A stretch of 12,289 nucleotides of DNA from the NCBI GenBank assembly GCA_049522195.1, contig JBEKOB010000105.1, positions 1 to 12,289 on the forward strand. Reading direction: 5' to 3'. The number at the start of each line of letters is the position of its first letter. Within the stretch, counting starts at the first letter, position 1. Below, in pieces: positions 5,710 through 12,289 of the stretch. The notes below the pieces were generated by a model. That model saw only the letters and a list, made by a program, of their open reading frames with translations, was not told where the DNA came from and made no database searches. Both the position numbers and the translations under genes were made by a program. The stretch comes from UBA9647 sp049522195 (GTDB lineage Bacteria > Bacteroidota > Ignavibacteria > UBA10030).

Positions 5710-6312
5710 ATGATCATCGATCTGCTTATCCTGTTCCCTTGGGTCGCGTTTGGGGCGCTCGGATTCCGGGACGCGTCTGCACGAAAGCTCGTTGCGATAG
5801 CCACGGTTATCGCAGCGATGTTTCTCGGACAGTGGCTCATGCATGATGTTGGAACGATTTTCCGGGACCAGCTCCATGTCCAGCCTGCCAATGCTCCTGT
5901 GGATGCATTCCTGTTCATTTTCTTCTTTCTATTCTTCGTCCAGTCCATCCTGTACCGGTTCCTGACCGGAAATTACAAGTTCGGTGGGATCGTTGACCGT
6001 ATCATTGGTGTCCCTCTGGGGCTCGTCGAGGGGGCGATCGTCATCAGCGTTGTCATCTTCATCTTCACCATGCAGGGTCCTCCATCCAGAAAGACGATCT
6101 GGGATTCCAGGCTCTATCATCCGACTGCCTCGATTGCTCCTCGTATCATGGATATGTTTTCATCCGCCGTAACCTCTGCCGGCGAATCGTTGCGTGACGT
6201 CACCGGCGGTGGGTCCAAGGACCTCGACACGCTGAAACGGGAGGATGTGGAGAAGCTGACGTCCCCCGAAGGAGCCAAAGTTGATTCCACGCTTCGTGCT
6301 CCTCAGCAGTGA
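5710..6312 (+). CDS. cvpA: CvpA family inner-membrane protein
   Basis: A 200-residue membrane protein of the CvpA family, which is linked in enterobacteria to colicin V production and envelope stress; the molecular job is unclear. Four hydrophobic segments are visible: about 2-18 (IIDLLILFPWVAFGALGF), 26-44, 65-85 (FLFIFFFLFFVQSILYRFL) and 101-121. The family loops GFRDASARKL after the first segment and VDRIIGVPLGLVEGAI before the last are clear. A hydrophilic tail follows (after about 160, rich in Gly, Lys, Asp and Glu), longer than in minimal members. GGGGG stands about nine bases before the ATG, inside the end of yqeY. It sits between yqeY and mutS2, and the CvpA-MutS2 order is common in several bacterial phyla. 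I see no truncation. Confidence 0.88.
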   Translation: MIIDLLILFPWVAFGALGFRDASARKLVAIATVIAAMFLGQWLMHDVGTIFRDQLHVQPANAPVDAFLFIFFFLFFVQSILYRFLTGNYKFGGIVDRIIGVPLGLVEGAIVISVVIFIFTMQGPPSRKTIWDSRLYHPTASIAPRIMDMFSSAVTSAGESLRDVTGGGSKDLDTLKREDVEKLTSPEGAKVDSTLRAPQQ

Positions 6313-6328
6313 GGATTGAGATCCCCAG

Positions 6329-8671
6329 ATGGTTGATTTCTCAACGGCGATACGCAAGCTTGAATTTGACAAGATACTCGACCGGCTCCAGCAACTGACG
6401 GCTTCCGAGCCTGCGCGGGATCTTGCTGCACATCTGAAACCGATGTCGGATGCTTCACTAGTGCGATTGGAGCTTGCGCGCGTTTCTGAAGCAAAAGAAC
6501 TGCTCATTGTCGAGGGCGTTGCGCCCCTCGACGGCATCAAAGATGTACTTCCCGCCCTGAAGCGTTCCGGCATCGAAAATCATGTCCTCACCAGTCGTGA
6601 GCTGCTCGATATCGCTTCAACACTGAGGGCGTCGAGAACGCTGTCCCTCTTCATCGCGAAGCGGCGCAAGGATTGTCCTCGATTGAGTGAGCTCGCCTCC
6701 GGTCTCTTTAGTGACAAGATCGTTGAGTACAACATCGTCGAGTGCATCGACGAGGAGGGTCGCATACGTGACTCCGCGAGCAAGGACCTGCGGCGCATAC
6801 GCCAGGACATGATCTCGACGGCCGACATTCTCCGCAAACGGCTGTCATCGATCCTGAAGCGTGTGTCCGAAAAGGATTTCTTGCAGGAAGAGATTATTAC
6901 GACCCGTGACGGAAGGATGGTGGTTCCGGTAAAGACCGAGCACAAGAACCACGTCCCGGGATTCATCCATTCGAGTTCTGCCAGTGGCGCAACCGTGTTT
7001 ATTGAACCCGCGGAAACGCTCGATCTCAACAACTCGTTGACGGAGCTCCAGCTCAGTGAGCAACGCGAGATCGCACGCATCCTTGGAGAGTTGACCGCGC
7101 AGGTACGGGAAATCCGTCCTCAACTCGAGCCGGCACTTTTCATTCTTGCAACACTCGACCTGCTTTTCGCGAAAGCGAAGTATTCAATTGAGGTCCTGGG
7201 CAATCCTCCTTCAATTTCAGAAGAGAGTCACCTGCGGCTCGTTCAGGCGCGACATCCGGTACTTCTCCAACGCCATCGGCGGGAGGAGGTGATACCGCTG
7301 GATCTCGAGCTTGGGGATGAAATTCGAACAGTCGTGATCACCGGACCGAACGCGGGAGGGAAGAGCGTTGCCATGAAAAATATCGGCCTGCTCGCTCTGT
7401 GCGCACAATCGGGATTGCACATCCCGGCTGCCCCCGAGTCTGAACTATGTATGTTTGACAGCGTGTATGTCGACATCGGTGACGAGCAGTCGATCGAAAA
7501 CGACCTGAGCTCGTACAGCTCACATCTTCTGCGCATGCGGGATATCCTCCTCGGCGCGAATGAAAGAAGCCTCGTGCTTGTCGATGAAATTGGTGCAGGC
7601 ACAGATCCGGCTGAAGGAGGCGCCCTGGCTGCATCGATCCTCACCGAGCTGACGAGAAGGGGATCGCTCACCATCGCCACGACACATCATGGGATGCTCA
7701 AGGCATTTGCACACGAGACAGCGGGAGTGTCGAACGCCTCGATGGAATTTGATCAAGAGACTCTCAAGCCGACATATCGGTTTCGATTTGGTGTCCCGGG
7801 GAGCAGCTATGCCCTTGAGCTCGCCAAGAGGCTTGAGCTGCCTCTTGAGGTCGTGAACAAGGCTCGTGAATTCGTAGGAGACGAAAAAGTCAAGCTGGAG
7901 AACCTGCTAACCGAATTGGAGCGTCAGTCGCAGGAATACAGGGCGCAGGTTCAGCAGGTGTCAGCTGAACGTGACCGACTCAATTCCCTTGTTCAAGCGT
8001 ATGAACAGAAGACCAAGGATTTGCGTCACGAGCTCCAGGTCATGCGTAAACAGGCGGTCGAAGAGGCAAAAGAGATCGTCCGCGGAGCACAGTCGTTGAT
8101 TGAACGGGCTGTAAAGGAGATCCGGGAATCTTCAGCGGAAAAAACCATCGTCCAGTCAGCACGCGAAAGCGTTCAGCAGATGAGAAAGAAGATCGAGGAA
8201 TTGACCGTCGACGAGCCCGCTTTGATCCAGGAAGATCTCCAGATCGGAGATATCGTTCTTTCAAAAGATACGTCGCAGGAGGGAGAAATTGTGGAAATGA
8301 AACCTCCGTTTGCGACGGTTCTCATTGGGAGCACAAAGCTCAAGGCCCGTCTCGATACTCTCCAGAAGGTCAAACTCCCTCAAAGCAGCTCATCGTCTGG
8401 CTTGGGAAGCTCGCACTACACGCCGGAGGGGAAGACTGAGATAGATTTGCGGGGCCTTCTTGGCGATGAAGCCATTGCCCAGGTCGAACGATTTCTTGAC
8501 GACGCGATGGTTGCCGGCCTACACCGGGTCGATATCATACACGGGAAGGGGACAGGTGCACTCAGAAAGCGAATCACAGAGTTCCTGAAAACGTATCCGC
8601 ACATCAAGGCGTTCCGGCTTGGTGAGTGGAACGAAGGCGGATCCGGCGTGACGGTTGTGGAATTCGACTAA
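6329..8671 (+). CDS. mutS2: MutS2 ATPase/endonuclease with C-terminal Smr domain
   Basis: A 780-residue full-length MutS2. Unlike MutS it lacks the mismatch-recognition domain. In other bacteria it has been tied to suppression of recombination and to rescue of collided ribosomes. Order: an N-terminal clamp/lever-like helical region (1-300) and an ABC-type ATPase with Walker A GPNAGGKS (339-346) and Walker B LVLVDEIGAGTDPAEG (415-430). The ATTHHGMLKAFA switch segment follows, then a long charged coiled coil (about 515-620, e.g. LENLLTELERQSQEY). Next comes a KOW-like small domain (about 630-675, IGDIVLSKDTSQEGEIV), and an Smr nuclease domain starts at IDLRG (705-709) with HGKGTG (738-743). The usual first Smr motif is LDLRG/LDLHG; Ile replaces Leu here. 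GAGG lies 14 bases before the ATG, a long spacing. It is 16 bases after cvpA and 19 before the carboxylase gene. Confidence 0.95.
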   Translation: MVDFSTAIRKLEFDKILDRLQQLTASEPARDLAAHLKPMSDASLVRLELARVSEAKELLIVEGVAPLDGIKDVLPALKRSGIENHVLTSRELLDIASTLRASRTLSLFIAKRRKDCPRLSELASGLFSDKIVEYNIVECIDEEGRIRDSASKDLRRIRQDMISTADILRKRLSSILKRVSEKDFLQEEIITTRDGRMVVPVKTEHKNHVPGFIHSSSASGATVFIEPAETLDLNNSLTELQLSEQREIARILGELTAQVREIRPQLEPALFILATLDLLFAKAKYSIEVLGNPPSISEESHLRLVQARHPVLLQRHRREEVIPLDLELGDEIRTVVITGPNAGGKSVAMKNIGLLALCAQSGLHIPAAPESELCMFDSVYVDIGDEQSIENDLSSYSSHLLRMRDILLGANERSLVLVDEIGAGTDPAEGGALAASILTELTRRGSLTIATTHHGMLKAFAHETAGVSNASMEFDQETLKPTYRFRFGVPGSSYALELAKRLELPLEVVNKAREFVGDEKVKLENLLTELERQSQEYRAQVQQVSAERDRLNSLVQAYEQKTKDLRHELQVMRKQAVEEAKEIVRGAQSLIERAVKEIRESSAEKTIVQSARESVQQMRKKIEELTVDEPALIQEDLQIGDIVLSKDTSQEGEIVEMKPPFATVLIGSTKLKARLDTLQKVKLPQSSSSSGLGSSHYTPEGKTEIDLRGLLGDEAIAQVERFLDDAMVAGLHRVDIIHGKGTGALRKRITEFLKTYPHIKAFRLGEWNEGGSGVTVVEFD

Positions 8672-8690
8672 CCAGGCGCCTCAGAATCTC

Positions 8691-10202
8691 ATGAAAAAAC
8701 GTCAGGTCAAGCGCCTCCTCATTGCAAACCGGGGTGAAATCGCCCTGCGTATCATTCGTGCCTGTAGAGAGTTGGACGTCACTTCGGTAGCAGTGTTTTC
8801 AGATGTTGACCGCCGGTCGCTCCACGTCATCCAGGCTGATGAAGCATATCCTCTCGGTGGCTCCACACCGCGGGACAGCTACCTGAATCAATCGAGAATC
8901 ATCCAGCTCGCAAGCGAGTATGCGGTTGATGCCATACATCCAGGATATGGTTTCCTGGCTGAAAATCCGGACTTTGCCGATGCAGTGCGCTCGGCCGGGA
9001 TTCTCTTCGTCGGCCCATCTGGTGCTGCTATTCGTTCGATGGGGGACAAGACCAGCGCACGGAAAATGGCGAAGCAACTCGGCGTCCCGACGATCACCGG
9101 CACAGTCGAGCCGATTCAGGATGTATCAGAGGCACTCAAGCGAGCGAATGAGATTGGATTTCCGATCCTTCTGAAGGCCGCAGCCGGCGGAGGCGGGAAA
9201 GGGATGCGAGCCGTCCGAACGGAGAAAGAGTTTGAGAAAGCGTTCCGGATGGCCCAATCGGAAGCCAGAGGCGCTTTTGGCGACGATCGGGTCTATATGG
9301 AGAAGTACCTCGATTCCCCCCGCCATATCGAAATGCAGATCCTGGCTGACGAGCATGGCAATGTCGTCTACCTGGGAGAGCGCGAGTGCTCTGTCCAAAG
9401 ACGGCATCAAAAAGTAATCGAAGAGACTCCATCGACGGCAGTCAACGACGAACTTCGGCGTCAGTTGGGGAGTGCGGCTGTTGGACTGACAAAAGCAGCC
9501 GGCTATTCAAACGCGGGCACGATGGAGTTCTTGCTCGATACAGAGGGGAAGTTCTACTTTCTGGAAATGAACACGCGGCTTCAGGTCGAGCATCCGGTAA
9601 CTGAGGAGGTTACCGGAATAGACCTTGTGAAGCAGCAGATTCGAGTTGCGGAGGGCGAACCTCTTCCATTCGGACAGGAAGAGATCAAGATTAGAGGACA
9701 TGCGATCGAGTGTCGAATTTGTGCGGAGGACCCGGAGGAGAATTTTATGCCTTCCACAGGTGTTCTTACGCGATACACGCTTCCTGAAGGTCGAATACGG
9801 GTCGAAAACGGCTTTCGGGAAGGGGATGAGATATCCATCTTCTACGATTCATTGATGGCAAAGGTCATTTCCTGGGGAGAGACGCGCGCTGCCGCCGTCA
9901 CCGCGATGAAGAGAGCCTTGTCCGACTTCTCGATTGAAGGCGTCAAGTCAACGATTCCATTCTGCAGATTCGTGCTTGAGACCAGGGATTTTCTTGAAGG
10001 GGACATAGATACTTGCTTTGTGGAAAAGCACTTTATTCCCGATCTTCTAAAGTCGAAAAGTAGTAATGATGGCGAACAACTCGCGGCTGCTATTGCGGTG
10101 GTTCGCATCGCTGTTCAGAGAACGGGAGCTTTGGAACCGCTCAGCGGAGCCGACCAGGAGTTAAGCCGGTGGAAGGATAGTAGGAGGGAGGGCTTCCGCT
10201 AG
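8691..10202 (+). CDS. accC: Biotin carboxylase subunit of an acyl-CoA carboxylase (AccC-like)
   Basis: A 503-residue ATP-grasp enzyme that carboxylates biotin on the carrier protein using bicarbonate and ATP. Motifs follow family order: KRLLIANRGEIALRIIRACREL at the N terminus (about 7-28), HPGYGFLAEN, Lys162 with the glycine-rich lid GGGGKGM (166-172), His212 in RHIEMQ, ERECSVQRRHQK with His239 and Lys241, and the metal/catalytic stretch LEMNTRLQVEH (Glu292, Asn294, Arg296, Glu300). All key catalytic residues are kept. It is about 50 residues longer than E. coli AccC. The extra C-terminal segment (from about 455) is variable and resembles the tail seen in propionyl/acetyl-CoA carboxylase alpha chains before their carrier domain. 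I chose the ATG at 8691 because MKKRQVKRLLIANRG fits the family. The next gene encodes the carrier. The substrate of the whole enzyme depends on a carboxyltransferase not seen here. Confidence 0.92.
   Translation: MKKRQVKRLLIANRGEIALRIIRACRELDVTSVAVFSDVDRRSLHVIQADEAYPLGGSTPRDSYLNQSRIIQLASEYAVDAIHPGYGFLAENPDFADAVRSAGILFVGPSGAAIRSMGDKTSARKMAKQLGVPTITGTVEPIQDVSEALKRANEIGFPILLKAAAGGGGKGMRAVRTEKEFEKAFRMAQSEARGAFGDDRVYMEKYLDSPRHIEMQILADEHGNVVYLGERECSVQRRHQKVIEETPSTAVNDELRRQLGSAAVGLTKAAGYSNAGTMEFLLDTEGKFYFLEMNTRLQVEHPVTEEVTGIDLVKQQIRVAEGEPLPFGQEEIKIRGHAIECRICAEDPEENFMPSTGVLTRYTLPEGRIRVENGFREGDEISIFYDSLMAKVISWGETRAAAVTAMKRALSDFSIEGVKSTIPFCRFVLETRDFLEGDIDTCFVEKHFIPDLLKSKSSNDGEQLAAAIAVVRIAVQRTGALEPLSGADQELSRWKDSRREGFR
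10186..10192 (+). promoter_or_regulatory. Strong ribosome binding site supporting a GTG start
   Basis: GGGAGGG (10186-10192), preceded by an overlapping AGGAGG (10182-10187), stands nine bases before the GTG at 10202. It lies within the end of the carboxylase gene and is the best ribosome site in this unit, suggesting the carrier is made efficiently. Confidence 0.65.
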
Positions 10203-10750
10203 TGGCAGGCACCTACACTGTGACGATAAAAGAGAGAACCTATAAAATCGTCCCGGTATCCGATGATCAGGTTGAAGTGGATGGAATTTGTCACACTATC
10301 GATTTTGTGCCCCTTGATAGTCGGTCTTTTTCGCTCATTCTGGATGGCACGACATACAGCATTGATAGGATTCAACCTCATACGCGAGAAGGCGACAATT
10401 CCAACGGAGATGGGGAACTGGGCCATACAGTTTGCCTGAGCGTGAGGGGGAAGCATTTCGTTGCTCGAGTTGATGACGACCACTCTTTGCTTGTGCGTTC
10501 TCTTTTCTCGAAACCGCCAACTGCCAGTGGCATTCAGGTGATTCGAGCGCCTATGCCTGGGCTCATTTCCCGAATCGAAGTCCGGATCGGTGAAGAGGTT
10601 GCCTTGGGGAAGGGACTTCTTGTTCTCGAGGCGATGAAGATGGAGAATGAGATTCGATCAACAAACCATGGGCGTGTCCAGGCAATCCACGTCGAGAAAG
10701 GGAAGCCGGTTGAAAAAGGAGAGGCACTCGTTACCATAGAATGGCTCTAG
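10202..10750 (+). CDS. Biotin carboxyl carrier protein with N-terminal beta-rich extension
   Basis: A 182-residue carrier that shuttles carboxyl groups from the biotin carboxylase to a carboxyltransferase. The C-terminal 70 residues are a biotinyl-lipoyl domain: RAPMPGLISRIEVRIGEEV, then EAMKMEN with the biotin-accepting Lys146, and the closing VEKGKPVEKGEALVTIEW. The N-terminal 100 residues are rich in short beta strands with repeated turn patterns (VEVDG, LILDG, LSVRGKHF). This resembles the subunit-interaction domain of propionyl/methylcrotonyl-type carboxylases more than the Ala/Pro linker of E. coli AccB. The GTG start overlaps the carboxylase stop by one base (TAGTG), so the pair is translationally coupled and probably made in stoichiometric amounts. 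No carboxyltransferase gene follows. The family is certain; assignment to an acetyl-, propionyl- or pyruvate-type enzyme is open. Confidence 0.9.
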   Translation: MAGTYTVTIKERTYKIVPVSDDQVEVDGICHTIDFVPLDSRSFSLILDGTTYSIDRIQPHTREGDNSNGDGELGHTVCLSVRGKHFVARVDDDHSLLVRSLFSKPPTASGIQVIRAPMPGLISRIEVRIGEEVALGKGLLVLEAMKMENEIRSTNHGRVQAIHVEKGKPVEKGEALVTIEWL

Positions 10751-10798
10751 CTCCACCGGCTTTAACTCTTTGCACCGCACACTTTATCGTTGCGAGAT

Positions 10799-12289
10799 AT
10801 GAATCATCCAATGAAGCAAACGGAACCTCGAGTCGACTTAGCCTTGGCCATCGAACATGGTCTGACCGAAGAAGAGTTCCAGAGAATTGTGAAGATCCTC
10901 GGCCGGACGCCTTCATACACGGAACTGGGAATATACAGCGTGATGTGGAGTGAGCACTGCAGCTACAAGAACTCAATTGCGGTTCTGAAGACGCTGCCGC
11001 GGACCGGCGCACGCCTTCTTGTGGGCGCTGGGGAGGAGAATGCTGGTCTTGTTGATATCGGAGACGGCTTGGCCGTAGCGTTCAAGATTGAAAGCCATAA
11101 TCATCCTTCGGCCGTGGAACCGTACCAGGGCGCTGCCACCGGTGTAGGCGGGATTCTGCGCGATATCTTCACCATGGGAGCTCGTCCCATCGCTGCTCTT
11201 AATTCATTGCGGTTTGGTGAGCTAACAAATGATAGGGTCCGGTACCTCTTCAAGGGAGTTGTGAAGGGGATTGGTGATTACGGAAACAGCTTCGGCGTTC
11301 CGACTGTTGCCGGTGAAGTCTATTTTGATCCTTCATACATATCCAATCCGCTTGTGAATGCAATGGCTGTAGGGATTGTTAGGCACGGGGACGTTGCAAA
11401 GGCGATTGCGAAAGGAGCTGGAAATCTCGTAATGATCGTCGGCTCGTCCACTGGCAGGGATGGAATCCATGGAGCCACCTTTGCTTCAGAAGAGATTTCA
11501 GAGAAATCAGAGGCGAAGCGTCCGTCGGTTCAGGTTGGAGACCCATTTACAGAGAAGCTCTTGCTAGAGGCAACGCTGGAAGCCATCCAGGCCGGATTGA
11601 TTGTGGGAATCCAGGATATGGGTGCCGCCGGGTTGACCTGCTCGAGCATGGAAATGAGCGCGAAAGGCAACAGCGGGATGGAAATCAAGCTTGACGCTGT
11701 CCCGCTGAGAGAAGAAAGCATGACGAGCTACGAGATTATGCTCTCTGAGTCTCAGGAGAGAATGCTTTTAGTGATTAAACCTGAACACGAGGAAGCAACA
11801 AAGAAGATATTTGAGCGATGGGACTTACACGCTGTTGTCATCGGAAAGGTAATCGACGAAGATCGGGTCCGCATCTCTCATCATGGAGTGCTAAAAGCTG
11901 ACGTCCCTGCTGAGACACTTGTTCTCGGTGGAGGGGCTCCTGTCTATAAACGCGAGACGAGGGAGGCGTCATACCTTTCTGAGGCCCGTTCATTTGACCC
12001 TGGGACCCTGCCGCAGCCCAAAGACTATAAGAAGATTCTGCTCAGCTTGCTTGCATCGCCTACCATTGCTTCGAAGCAGTGGGTTTTTGATCAGTATGAT
12101 TCGATGGTGAGAACAAATACAGTTCCTGCCACTTACGATGCGGCCGTCGTTCGAATCAAGGGAACAAGAAAGGCGCTCGTTCTCAAGACTGACTGCAACG
12201 CGCGATACGTATACTTGAACCCCAAGCGAGGCGGACAAATCGCTGTAGCTGAATGCGCCAGAAACGTTGTCTGCACGGGTGCTACGCCA
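10799..12289 (+). CDS. purL: Phosphoribosylformylglycinamidine synthase II (PurL), N-terminal two thirds
   Basis: 497 codons are open to the right edge; small-type PurL is usually about 740-760 residues, so roughly two thirds is present. The enzyme performs the fourth step of de novo purine synthesis, converting FGAR to FGAM with ATP and glutamine-derived ammonia supplied by PurQ, with PurS as bridge. Seen: the linker-helix region TELGIYSVMWSEHCSYK (His53), FKIESHNHPSAVEP (His100, His102), GAATGVGGILRDIFTMGARP, the GDYGNSFGVPT loop, GRDGIHGATFAS, GDPF, and DMGAAGLTCSSMEM. The open frame and family motifs support the call throughout. The start may be ATG 10799 or ATG 10811, four codons later; neither has a clear ribosome site. 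A short N-terminal length shows it is the PurL of the three-subunit form, not the large fused form. It lies 48 bases after the carrier gene, on the same strand. Confidence 0.95.
   Translation, partial: MNHPMKQTEPRVDLALAIEHGLTEEEFQRIVKILGRTPSYTELGIYSVMWSEHCSYKNSIAVLKTLPRTGARLLVGAGEENAGLVDIGDGLAVAFKIESHNHPSAVEPYQGAATGVGGILRDIFTMGARPIAALNSLRFGELTNDRVRYLFKGVVKGIGDYGNSFGVPTVAGEVYFDPSYISNPLVNAMAVGIVRHGDVAKAIAKGAGNLVMIVGSSTGRDGIHGATFASEEISEKSEAKRPSVQVGDPFTEKLLLEATLEAIQAGLIVGIQDMGAAGLTCSSMEMSAKGNSGMEIKLDAVPLREESMTSYEIMLSESQERMLLVIKPEHEEATKKIFERWDLHAVVIGKVIDEDRVRISHHGVLKADVPAETLVLGGGAPVYKRETREASYLSEARSFDPGTLPQPKDYKKILLSLLASPTIASKQWVFDQYDSMVRTNTVPATYDAAVVRIKGTRKALVLKTDCNARYVYLNPKRGGQIAVAECARNVVCTGATP

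Noticed and set aside
8655..8690. A TTG start giving the biotin carboxylase 12 more residues
   Set aside because: It overlaps the end of mutS2, and the ATG at 8691 matches the family N terminus.

Overview
The window is 12,289 bases of moderately GC-rich, gene-dense bacterial DNA with no gene-free stretch longer than about 150 bases. The proteins suggest a Gram-negative member of the Bacteroidota/Chlorobi/Ignavibacteria (FCB) assemblage. There is an outer-membrane barrel, several Sec-exported proteins, a TolB-like propeller protein, and the order YqeY, CvpA, MutS2, then a stand-alone biotin carboxylase with its carrier. Two upstream regions also carry a TTG-N20-TAnnTTT pattern resembling the Bacteroidota promoter consensus. 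This placement is inference from gene content; no rRNA or tRNA is present to settle it.

Region 1 (1-874, minus strand): the N-terminal part of an exported TolB/PD40 propeller protein that runs off the left edge, and a secreted BCP-type peroxiredoxin. The peroxiredoxin is transcribed divergently from region 2, and the gap between them holds a 25-base imperfect palindrome.

Region 2 (974-5103, plus strand): a probable metal-uptake operon. It encodes a small exported Cys/His-rich protein, an outer-membrane beta-barrel protein, a ZnuA/TroA-type periplasmic binding protein with three His and one Asp at the metal site, and an ABC-3 family permease. The permease gene overlaps a short-chain dehydrogenase gene by 35 bases. 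Together these could carry zinc from the outer membrane across the inner membrane. No ATP-binding subunit is encoded among them, so it must come from elsewhere.

Region 3 (5104-12289, plus strand): a leader with a strong terminator-like hairpin, then yqeY, cvpA, mutS2, a biotin carboxylase, a biotin carrier protein and the first two thirds of purL. Spacing is tight (gaps of 2, 16 and 19 bases, a 1-base overlap, then 48 bases), so this looks like one housekeeping transcription unit. It covers tRNA-amidotransferase-like, membrane, RNA/DNA-handling, acyl-CoA carboxylation and purine functions. The carboxyltransferase that would complete the carboxylase is not in the window.

I see no CRISPR array, insertion sequence, phage gene, tRNA or rRNA. 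The most worthwhile items are the metal-uptake module without an ATPase gene, its small Cys/His-rich leading protein, the palindrome between it and the peroxiredoxin, and the hairpin in the yqeY leader.
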